A stretch of 46,305 nt of DNA from Chitinophaga pinensis (GTDB lineage: Bacteria; Bacteroidota; Bacteroidia; Chitinophagales; LD1), in contig CAMBIM010000003.1 of NCBI GenBank assembly GCA_945867505.1, forward strand, positions 1-46,305, read 5' to 3'. The translations under genes and the position numbers were made by a program. The first letter of the stretch is position 1. Each line of letters starts with the position of its first letter. The notes under the pieces were generated by a model, which ran no database searches, had not been told where the DNA came from, and saw only the letters and a list, made by a program, of their open reading frames with translations. Shown here in pieces: positions 20,561-28,241 of the stretch.

Positions 20561-20629
20561 ATCAATGTATGTGCAGGTAAGGTTCAAACCTACCCTTTCT
20601 TTTTACTATTCTATTGCAAACTGCAGGCA

Positions 20630-20850
20630 AGTGGGGGTTGCCGCCTCAAAGCAGGCGGTCGCGCTATACACTACAATTTCCGCACTGCAAAGCCGATGCG
20701 GGAGATTTCCGTTCCTATCGCTAACCCAATACAAACAGCCGAATGCAAGATGCCTCGTTCCCCGCAGGCTCTTCGGGCATATAAACCCATGTTTGATCCG
20801 CGTGGGGTCTACGCTTCGGGCCCCTACGGTAGTTGAATGCCAACCGCTAA
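20630..20850. repeat. GC-rich structured intergenic element, probably a multi-copy Bacteroidetes-type non-coding element
   Basis: GC-rich relative to its flanks. Contains hairpins CCGCCT...AGGCGG (20641-20658) and CCGCA...TGCGG (20680-20701). Minus-strand pattern GTTAGCGATAGGAACGGAAATC...GGAAATTGTAGTGTATAGCGCGACC resembles intergenic elements seen repeatedly in this phylum. The ORFs across it look spurious. Confidence 0.45.
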
Positions 20851-20864
20851 CTAGCACCCACAAA

Positions 20865-20901
20865 AAAAGCGCGCAACAGTTTTCACCGATGCGCGCTTTT
20901 A
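20865..20901. terminator. hairpin terminator-like inverted repeat
   Basis: AAAAGCGCGC...GCGCGCTTTT stem with A-tract and T-tract flanks. Confidence 0.65.
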
Positions 20902-20956
20902 TCTTACCTTCTAACAGCATGGTAGCCAGGTGCAAACCCTGAAGAGAAGGAGAGTA

Positions 20957-22417
20957 TTACTCTTTTACAATTCTTTTTACAGTTCCATTAACCGTTACAA
21001 AATACATACCTGCTGCTAAGTCAGCTACATTAAGCTGATACGAATTGGTATTATTCATTTTTTCATTTTTAATAATACGTCCATTCATATCTGCCAACTT
21101 AATTTCAAGGCTTCCGGTTGGTTCGGCTAATGAGATATTGATTTTGCCTGAAGTTGGATTAGGGAACAAATTAAATTGGGTAGTAGTTATTTCTTTTACA
21201 CCAGTGCTTGCGTTAGCGTAAAACTTAGCTGTTAAAGAGCCATAGATTGACGCACTACCTGAGCCACCTGTTTCTACATAATTCTGAGCTACTGCATAAT
21301 ACGTGTGTGTACCCGCAGTTACATCATAAGAACGAGTGTGCGAGAAGGAGTTGCCATCTATACTTGCACTTGGTGCTTCCACGTTTACGTTGTCTGCGTT
21401 GGTTCCCCAGTCTCTGACATCACTAGCTGCAAGAACAATGCGGTCGCCCAGGTCAGAATTGCAATTTCCATCAAACGTAACCAATACTTTTCCGTCTGTT
21501 GGAGCAGTTAAGGTTACCGAATCCAGAGCCACAGCATTAGTTAAAGCTACACCGGTTTTTGAAAGGCTTGTATAGCTTGCAGTAGGGCCGGTTGCAGGAA
21601 AAAATTCGGCTGACAGGTTACCATAGATATAGGCATTACCGCTACCGGCAGTATTTACGTAGTTCTCGCCTACTGCATAGTAAGTATATGCACCGGCTGT
21701 TACATCATACACTCTGGTATGTGAAAAGGGCAAATACCGAGAGTTAGCATTCGAAGATTCTACCGATACGTTGCCAGCGTTTGCTCCCCATGAAGCAGCA
21801 TTGCTTGCCGCTACAACAATTTTATCGCCTACATCGGAATGAACGTAGCCGTCAAAGTGAACGACTATTTTACCAGCAGCCGTTGGGTTGATGGTAAGCG
21901 AACCGAGATTAACCGCGGCACCTCTCAAATTTCCGTTGTAGTAAATATCCTGATTAACTACAGCAGCCGTACCAGTGGCAGGGAAAAACTCTACTGAAAG
22001 ACTAGCATAAATATTGGCTATGCCGGAACCAGCTTCTTCTACATAATTTTGACCTACAGCATAAAACGTATCGGCACCTGCTACTACGTCATAAGAACGG
22101 GTATGCGAAAATGACCGTCTGTTGGCTGCTGCATCCGGCACTAACATTCCGATGTTATCATTGTTGGTGCCCCAATAAGGTTCGTTACTGGCTGCCAGTA
22201 CAATTCGATCTCCATCATCGGCCGTAAACATACCATCAAAGTGTACCACCACCTTTCCAGCAGAAGGGAAATCAACAATCTGTTGTGATAAGGCAACCGG
22301 GGCTCCGCGCAAGTTACCCGAATACTGAATGCTTTGATGCCAAACCAACGACTGGGCTTGACTGATAACCGCAAAGAATGAAAAAATTAAAACGAGGGGT
22401 AAAATTTTTGTTTTCAT
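20957..22417 (-). CDS. secreted protein with three tandem beta-rich repeats and T9SS type A C-terminal sorting domain
   Basis: Signal peptide MKTKILPLVLIFSFFAVISQAQS. Three repeats of the form G-KVVVHFDG...D-GDRIVLAAS...WGTN-DN...SFSHTRSYDVTAG-TYYAVGQNYVE-GSG-A-IY-L. C-terminal FNLFPNPTSGKINISL...AAGMYFVTVNGTVKRIVKE. Confidence 0.92.
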   Translation of the reverse strand: MKTKILPLVLIFSFFAVISQAQSLVWHQSIQYSGNLRGAPVALSQQIVDFPSAGKVVVHFDGMFTADDGDRIVLAASNEPYWGTNNDNIGMLVPDAAANRRSFSHTRSYDVVAGADTFYAVGQNYVEEAGSGIANIYASLSVEFFPATGTAAVVNQDIYYNGNLRGAAVNLGSLTINPTAAGKIVVHFDGYVHSDVGDKIVVAASNAASWGANAGNVSVESSNANSRYLPFSHTRVYDVTAGAYTYYAVGENYVNTAGSGNAYIYGNLSAEFFPATGPTASYTSLSKTGVALTNAVALDSVTLTAPTDGKVLVTFDGNCNSDLGDRIVLAASDVRDWGTNADNVNVEAPSASIDGNSFSHTRSYDVTAGTHTYYAVAQNYVETGGSGSASIYGSLTAKFYANASTGVKEITTTQFNLFPNPTSGKINISLAEPTGSLEIKLADMNGRIIKNEKMNNTNSYQLNVADLAAGMYFVTVNGTVKRIVKE

Positions 22418-22576
22418 GTGAATAGTTTTAATGATTTAATTAATAATGCACAAACGTTGATTTTTGCTGGTGAAACACTGCTGATAAATAACAGAATAGG
22501 AGATGATAATGCTCACCCCCACAGAAGTAAAACAGTGGCTTAAGCAAAAAGAATGAAAGCAACCCTTCCTTCTCCG

Positions 22577-22606
22577 CAGGGTATTCCGGCATTACGGAAT
22601 ACCCTG
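22577..22606. repeat. perfect inverted repeat (12-bp arms, 6-nt loop)
   Basis: CAGGGTATTCCG gcatta CGGAATACCCTG, with partial extension of the stem (CTCCG / CGGAaAG). Confidence 0.75.
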
Positions 22607-22648
22607 ACGGAAAGAGAAATTCTTTTATCAAAGCACTATAACAGCTAT

Positions 22649-22858
22649 AACAATGCTGTTTTAATTAATAACAATATTGAAAGGAATTAAAGCAGTATAG
22701 TTATTGCCTAAAACACTATTATTTTATATAAAAACAATAGTGTTTTAATTCATTTTATAGTTGTAATAAATAATAACAACGCTGTTATTATTTATTACAA
22801 TGTTGTTTTGTTTTGTAGCAATGCTGTTATTTTATAAAACAACATTGTTATATATTTG
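22649..22858. repeat. 21-bp-period array of about 10 degenerate units carrying AACA-N4-TGTT dyads
   Basis: Units start at 22649, 22670, 22691, 22712, 22733, 22754, 22775, 22796, 22817 and 22838, exactly 21 bp apart. Exact AACA-N4-TGTT at 22649, 22733, 22775 and 22838; near matches at 22796 (TACA-ATGT-TGTT) and 22817 (AGCA-ATGC-TGTT). Confidence 0.85.
22761..22800. repeat. perfect 18-bp inverted repeat with 4-nt loop inside the 21-bp array
   Basis: TTGTAATAAATAATAACA acgc TGTTATTATTTATTACAA. Confidence 0.9.
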
Positions 22859-22968
22859 GGCATCTTGTTTATATGCAAAAACGTGCTTTCTTTTGCAATA
22901 GTTGCTCTATTTCTTGACCCAACTAAGCGTTTATGATAATAAGCCGGTGCAATCGAAACTATCACCGA

Positions 22969-23604
22969 ATGAAAATTCAAGCTCGCGGGATATTTGCCAG
23001 CGGAGTGTTGGAATCTTATTTCAAAAACAAACCCCCGTTTACAGCACCGGTTATGCAGGAAGCCGACTTTAAAAACCTACTTAAAAATTACCACAGCACC
23101 TATTCCGATTACGCTAACGGAGGAAAGTTGAATAAAGGCGAATGGATACAGGCGCAGAAAGCGTTAATACAAGGGCTGGATGATATAGCTGATGATGTAG
23201 ACGAAATAGCCAAGGGGGATGAAAATGTTGTAGAAAAAGGAGGCTTTCAATCCATTAAAACATTCCGTTCAGATAAAGCTGAACCTGCTACACCTATAGT
23301 TGAATGGATTGGCCGCGGAGCCGATGGACAGCTACTTACGCGGTGCAACATGCTGGGGCAGGATGTGTATTATGGCTGCATATTAACGGAGGGCGAACCG
23401 CTGCCCCAGGGTATGCAAATGCAAAACGGCTGCATCAAAATTTTGCAAGGGCTTACTTTTGCTATTTACTTAGAAGAGAATAAGTCGCGCAAAAAATCTT
23501 TCATCCATTTGACGTCTGGCACGCGCTACTATGCGTATTTTTTTGCCCGCAACAGTGCCGGTGTAAGTTCATTAAGCGAGCCCAGAAGTATTATCTGCGG
23601 ATAG
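22969..23604 (+). CDS. hypothetical protein with C-terminal fibronectin type III-like segment
   Basis: MKIQARGIFASGVLESYFKNKPPFTAPV... and Fn3-like end FIHLTSGTRYYAYFFARNSAGVSSLSEPRSIICG. Start at 22969 favoured over 22933. Confidence 0.75.
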   Translation: MKIQARGIFASGVLESYFKNKPPFTAPVMQEADFKNLLKNYHSTYSDYANGGKLNKGEWIQAQKALIQGLDDIADDVDEIAKGDENVVEKGGFQSIKTFRSDKAEPATPIVEWIGRGADGQLLTRCNMLGQDVYYGCILTEGEPLPQGMQMQNGCIKILQGLTFAIYLEENKSRKKSFIHLTSGTRYYAYFFARNSAGVSSLSEPRSIICG

Positions 23605-23637
23605 GGTAGGGATTAGGCGATGTAACAAAGTGACAAT

Positions 23638-23684
23638 TACAATGCAAACAGCCGAAGAAATTCTCTTCGGCTGTTTGCATTGTA
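23638..23684. terminator. long perfect hairpin (21-bp arms, 5-nt loop)
   Basis: TACAATGCAAACAGCCGAAGA aattc TCTTCGGCTGTTTGCATTGTA just after the 22969-23604 ORF. Confidence 0.7.
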
Positions 23685-23764
23685 GATCCCCTCCCGGGGA
23701 AATTGAAGATTCGATAATTGCTTTATAAATAATCAGTGCATTATCATTTTGTGGTATTAATAGT

Positions 23765-25039
23765 TCACCAACACTTACCATACAATTTATGGGCTTCCTG
23801 TTCTAATACTTCCCTATGCATGGGGTGCGCAATACTGATGAGCGCCTTAGCGCGTTGCGCAATATTTTTTCCGTAAAGGTCAACTGTTCCGTATTCCGTA
23901 ACCACATACTGCACATGTGCACGGGTAGTTACCACACCGGCACCGGTTTTAAGGGTGGGTGTAATTTTAGAAATACCTTTTGCGGTTACTGCCCCCAAAG
24001 CAATAATGGGTTTGCCGCCTTCGCTTAAAGCAGCACCACGCATAAAATCCATTTGCCCGCCTACGCCACTAAAAATTTCGGTGCCAATGCTATCGGCACA
24101 AACCTGACCGGTCAAATCAATTTCAATAGCACTGTTAATGGCGGTTACCTTTTTGTTTTTGCGGATAACCGAAGTATCGTTTACGTATGCCACATCCAGC
24201 ATGGCTATTTCGGGGTTATCATGTATAAAATCGTACAGCGCACGGGTGCCCATAGCAAAGGAAGAAACAATTTTACCCGGGTGCTTGGTTTTTAGCTTGC
24301 CGTTAATTACTCCGCTATTTACCAAAGGCAAAATGCCATCACTGAACATTTCGGTATGCACGCCCAGGTTTTTATGGTGGGTTAAAAACTGCAATACCGC
24401 GTTGGGTATTCCGCCAATGCCCATTTGCAGGCAGGCTCCGTCATCTACCAATTCAGCTACGTTTTTGCCAATGGCAATTTCCACTTCACTTGCAGCAGTT
24501 GCAGGGTATTCATGCAGGGCATCTTCGGCATATACCGCAGCGGTAATTTTTGATTGATGAATAAAGCTATCGCCCAAACTGCGCGGCATGTTCGGATTAA
24601 CTAGTGCAATAATTTTACCGGCTACTTCGCAAGCCGCAAGCGCTATATCCACAGAAATGCCTAGCGAACAGAAACCGTGCGCATCTGGCGGACTTACCTG
24701 AATTATGGCCGTATCAATAGGGTATTTTCCCGAGCGGATGAATAAAGGAATTTCGCTCAAAAACATAGGAATGTATTGCACGTTTGTTTCACTGACATGC
24801 TCGCGTATGTTCCTACCCACAAAAAATGCGTTTACCCTAAATGCCTTAGCATAAGCAGGGTTGGCATATGGTGCAGTGCCTTCGGTGTGCAGATGGGTAA
24901 TTTCAACATCGATCAGCTCCTGATGGCGCGCGGTAATTGCATTTACTAAACGTTGCGGAGCGGCTGCACCGGTATGTATATATACGCGTTCGTTACTCTT
25001 GATAATAGCTACGGCTTGTTCGGCTGTTATATAATTCAT
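23765..25039 (-). CDS. acetyl-CoA hydrolase/transferase family (4-hydroxybutyrate CoA-transferase-like)
   Basis: QVSPPDAHGFCSLGISVDIALAAC, LQMGIGGIPNAVLQFL, HTEMFSDGILPLV, GVGGQMDFMRGAALSEGGKPIIALGA, VVTEYGTVDLYGKNIAQRAKALISIAHP. Confidence 0.94.
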   Translation of the reverse strand: MNYITAEQAVAIIKSNERVYIHTGAAAPQRLVNAITARHQELIDVEITHLHTEGTAPYANPAYAKAFRVNAFFVGRNIREHVSETNVQYIPMFLSEIPLFIRSGKYPIDTAIIQVSPPDAHGFCSLGISVDIALAACEVAGKIIALVNPNMPRSLGDSFIHQSKITAAVYAEDALHEYPATAASEVEIAIGKNVAELVDDGACLQMGIGGIPNAVLQFLTHHKNLGVHTEMFSDGILPLVNSGVINGKLKTKHPGKIVSSFAMGTRALYDFIHDNPEIAMLDVAYVNDTSVIRKNKKVTAINSAIEIDLTGQVCADSIGTEIFSGVGGQMDFMRGAALSEGGKPIIALGAVTAKGISKITPTLKTGAGVVTTRAHVQYVVTEYGTVDLYGKNIAQRAKALISIAHPMHREVLEQEAHKLYGKCW

Positions 25040-26037
25040 CTTGTTTTTTGTTTTTTATACCACGCCACGGTGCGTTTAATGCCTTCTTCAAAACCTACCT
25101 GTTGTTTATACCCTATTTCGCGTTGCGCTTTGGCAGAAGAGAAATGTAAATGATGCGTAGATGTATTGACAATATAAGTGCTGATAAGCGGCATCTGTTT
25201 GCGCAAAAAAAGAAAGTGAATTAAATCCATTACAAACCCTACCGGCATAAACAGAAAAGATGGAACAGCAGTAAGCTTGGGTTGAATGTTCAACTCTTTG
25301 CCAAACAACTCCAGTAGATTTTTTAAATGAAGATACGGAGGCTCGTAATCAGCAATAATGTAGGTATTGCCTGCCGCGTTTGGGCTTACACCGGCACATA
25401 GTAAACCATAAGCCAGGTTTTCGGCATACACATAACCAAGTTTTGATTCCCCATCGTTTACATATCCCATTAGCTTTCCATTCTCCAACCGTTGCAACAT
25501 TTCTCTGCTCGTTATTCTATCATTAGGTCCGTAAATATTAAAGCCCGGGCGAATGATGACGGTTTCAATTTTATCCTTAAACAATTCAAATAGCTCTTCG
25601 CATTTCACCTTTGATAAGATATAAGGTCGTGTAAACAATCCCGGTTTCATCAGCGGTGTTGCTTCATCGGCATTTTCAAAATTATTAAACCCATGCACCA
25701 CCAGCGAACTCATATACACCAATCTGCGCACCTTACTCTTTATGGCTTCTAGTATAAGATTCCAAGTGCCACAATAATTCACTTTTGTAATATCGTTGTT
25801 CCATGCCAGCGAAGGAAGAGCCGCTAAATGAAAAACAACTTCTACATCGTTCAGCAAACCATGTAGCGTATCCGGTTTGGTAATATCAGCATATACAATT
25901 TCGCAATTCAATCCTTCAAGATTCGATAACTCAGTACCGGGCAACACCATGGCTTTAGCGCTATGGCCTTCGCGCAAAAGCAGTTGAGTAAGGTTACTTC
26001 CTATAAAACCATTAGCACCGGTAACTAAAACGTTCAC
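25036..26037 (-). CDS. NAD-dependent epimerase/dehydratase family protein (GTG start preferred)
   Basis: VNVLVTGANGFIGSNLTQLLL Rossmann motif, VFHLAALPS, YILSKVKCEELF. The listed start at 26136 would overlap the upstream CDS; GTG at 26037 places the Rossmann motif at the N-terminus. Confidence 0.88.
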   Translation of the reverse strand: MNVLVTGANGFIGSNLTQLLLREGHSAKAMVLPGTELSNLEGLNCEIVYADITKPDTLHGLLNDVEVVFHLAALPSLAWNNDITKVNYCGTWNLILEAIKSKVRRLVYMSSLVVHGFNNFENADEATPLMKPGLFTRPYILSKVKCEELFELFKDKIETVIIRPGFNIYGPNDRITSREMLQRLENGKLMGYVNDGESKLGYVYAENLAYGLLCAGVSPNAAGNTYIIADYEPPYLHLKNLLELFGKELNIQPKLTAVPSFLFMPVGFVMDLIHFLFLRKQMPLISTYIVNTSTHHLHFSSAKAQREIGYKQQVGFEEGIKRTVAWYKKQKTR

Positions 26038-26042
26038 AATAG

Positions 26043-26801
26043 TTAAAAGAATTTTTGTGGTAGAAGATGAAGCCAATGCAGGGTAAACAGGTCGATGAAA
26101 ATATTCATGATAAAATGAATAGCCATGCCATACCAAATAGAATTATAGCGAAATGCCACATAGCCAAACACAGGCCCGAAAGCAGCCGCAGCAGAAATTT
26201 CGGGTGTCGGTTTGCCTATATGAAACAATGTGGTCAACACCGTTTGAATCAGAATAATGATGATAATCTCTTTTGTTCCCGCCTTCTCACTTTTCAAACC
26301 AAATTGTAAATATCCGCGAAAGAAAATTTCATACGCTATAAAGTAGAACAGATAAACCGATTGATAGGTAACAAAAACACTCCAACTTGTTCCAATCAAT
26401 TTACTTAACGGATATTCCGATTGAATCAACGGGTCGTGTGAGGAGAAATAGGTGGAAGCAATAACAACAGGATAAGCCACCGCACAAATCAATAACGCCT
26501 GCTTGTTGTAATTCAAACGCAAACCAAGCGAGGAAAAATCTTCTTTCAGATAATATTTAGTAATTAGATAGGGAAGCAGCCAAAACAATAGCACGGTTAT
26601 TGTAAACTGATAAACATATTGCCAAAGGTCGAGCCATTTGTCTCCGTTGCCAAACAGTTGATGAAACACCACTAGGTCTTTGGTATAAGCTCCTTTGTTG
26701 TTATACCACAAAGCCACAAACCAGTAAACAAAGGTAATAAGCACCGAAGAAAGTAGAACAGTAGTTCTTCTTTTTTGCAGAGAAGCGTAGGTTTGTTGCA
26801 C
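26043..26801 (-). CDS. CPBP-family (CAAX protease-like) intramembrane protein, variant active site
   Basis: Multi-TM; AYEIFFRGYLQFGL, TTLFHIGKPTPE and AIHFIMNIFIDL motifs. Confidence 0.82.
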   Translation of the reverse strand: MQQTYASLQKRRTTVLLSSVLITFVYWFVALWYNNKGAYTKDLVVFHQLFGNGDKWLDLWQYVYQFTITVLLFWLLPYLITKYYLKEDFSSLGLRLNYNKQALLICAVAYPVVIASTYFSSHDPLIQSEYPLSKLIGTSWSVFVTYQSVYLFYFIAYEIFFRGYLQFGLKSEKAGTKEIIIIILIQTVLTTLFHIGKPTPEISAAAAFGPVFGYVAFRYNSIWYGMAIHFIMNIFIDLFTLHWLHLLPQKFF

Positions 26802-26831
26802 GGGCTAAAAGTAAAGGAAATAATTTCCGAA

Positions 26832-28232
26832 TCAGAGGCTAACCTCCTGATGTAATTCAGGAATCTCTACATCAGCAAATCCTTTTCTCATTAATTTGCT
26901 TCTGAAAGTTTGCTGCACATCATACTCTCCGTGCACAAGAAATAATTTCTTTATGGCTTGTGGATTTTGGCAGGCAATAAACTGACATAAATCTTCGTAA
27001 TCACCGTGTGCGCTCATGCTGCGCATTACCTCAATTTCTGCCCGCACTTCGTAAGGCTCACCAAAGAGGGTAACATCTTTATAATTGCGCATTAACTTTC
27101 CTCCAAGCGAGCGTGGTTCGCAATAACCTACAATCAAAATAGTATTTCGTTTGTCGCTTATTACATTTTTGATGTGGTGCTTTACTCTTCCTGCATCAGC
27201 CATGCCCGATGCTGAAATGATTACGCATGGTTCTTTGCGTTCGTTCAAGGCTTTCGATTCTTCTACGTTTTGTATGTAATGCAAACGTTTGAAATCAAAT
27301 GGTTCTTTATCGCGTTCCAGAAACTCCTGAAATTTTTTGTTGAGTTCTGACTGATGTTTTTTCATCACCGCTGTAGCCTCTACCGAGAGCGGAGAGTCTA
27401 CAAAAAAGTCTATTTCCGGTAAAGCCTTTGAAATTTCTAATCGGTTCAGCGCATAAACCAGTTCCTGTGTTCTTCCCACACTGAATGCAGGAATAACCAG
27501 TTTCCCTCTTTTCTTCAAGCAGGTATTTACAATGGCTTCCAGCAATTTATTGTCTTTCACAGCCATATCTTCATGCAAGCTGTCTCCGTAGGTTGATTCC
27601 AAAATCAGGTAATCGGCTTGCGGAAAAACTTCGGGTGAGCGAAGCAACTCATCGTTGTATCTGCCTACATCGCCACTAAAAGTTAAAGTGGTTTCCTTTT
27701 TGTCATCACTAATTTTCAAATTAACTACTGCACTGCCAATGATGTGACCTGCATCAGTAAAACAAAACGAAACGCCTTCTTTCAAAACTTTCTTTTGGTT
27801 GTAATTCACTAACTCAAAATGTTTGAGTGCATTGTGTACATCATTTTCTGTATAAAGTGCTTCAAAAGCAGATTCCCCACGCTTGGCTCTTTTTTTATTA
27901 TGATAAAAAATGTCCTGTTTTTGTATGTGAGCAGAATCGAGCAGAAGAATTTTGCTTAGGTCATAAGTTGCAGGTGTGCAGAATACTTTCCCTCTATAAC
28001 CTTCGGCAATCAGTTTCGGAATCAAACCGCAATGGTCAATGTGCGCATGAGATAAAATCAGAAAATCAACTTCATTTGGTTCAAACCCCCAATCGCGATT
28101 CAGGCCGTCCGCTTCTTTCGGGTTGCCCTGAAACATACCGCAGTCCAATAAAATTTTTGTACCGTCATTTAATTCAAGAAGATGTTTGCTACCGGTAACC
28201 ATTCGCGCAGCACCGTGGAAAGAAATTTTCAT
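26832..28232 (-). CDS. MBL-fold beta-CASP family metallo-hydrolase (RNase-like)
   Basis: LSHAHIDHCGLIPKL, GSAVVNLKI...TLTFSGDVGRYNDELL, LILESTYGD, IPAFSVGRTQELVYAL, VIISASGMADAGRVKHHI, SAHGDYEDL, LVHGE. Confidence 0.95.
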   Translation of the reverse strand: MKISFHGAARMVTGSKHLLELNDGTKILLDCGMFQGNPKEADGLNRDWGFEPNEVDFLILSHAHIDHCGLIPKLIAEGYRGKVFCTPATYDLSKILLLDSAHIQKQDIFYHNKKRAKRGESAFEALYTENDVHNALKHFELVNYNQKKVLKEGVSFCFTDAGHIIGSAVVNLKISDDKKETTLTFSGDVGRYNDELLRSPEVFPQADYLILESTYGDSLHEDMAVKDNKLLEAIVNTCLKKRGKLVIPAFSVGRTQELVYALNRLEISKALPEIDFFVDSPLSVEATAVMKKHQSELNKKFQEFLERDKEPFDFKRLHYIQNVEESKALNERKEPCVIISASGMADAGRVKHHIKNVISDKRNTILIVGYCEPRSLGGKLMRNYKDVTLFGEPYEVRAEIEVMRSMSAHGDYEDLCQFIACQNPQAIKKLFLVHGEYDVQQTFRSKLMRKGFADVEIPELHQEVSL

Positions 28233-28241
28233 ACTGATTAT

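Noticed and set aside
20570-20600. tRNA T-arm-like GGTTCAAACC
   Set aside because: No matching anticodon arm, D-arm or acceptor stem could be found around it; it overlaps the probable leader of the AI-2E transporter gene.
20565-20942. 125-aa plus and 109-aa minus ORFs
   Set aside because: They cover the GC-rich structured intergenic element, are typical spurious calls, and lack protein-like features.
22440-22631. 63-aa minus-strand ORF
   Set aside because: Overlaps the intergenic inverted repeat at 22577-22606 and has no recognisable domain; probably chance.
22649-22858. CRISPR-like array
   Set aside because: Period is only 21 bp, with a 12-bp dyad core and AT-rich 9-bp gaps. There are no conserved long repeats or unique spacers and no cas genes in the window.
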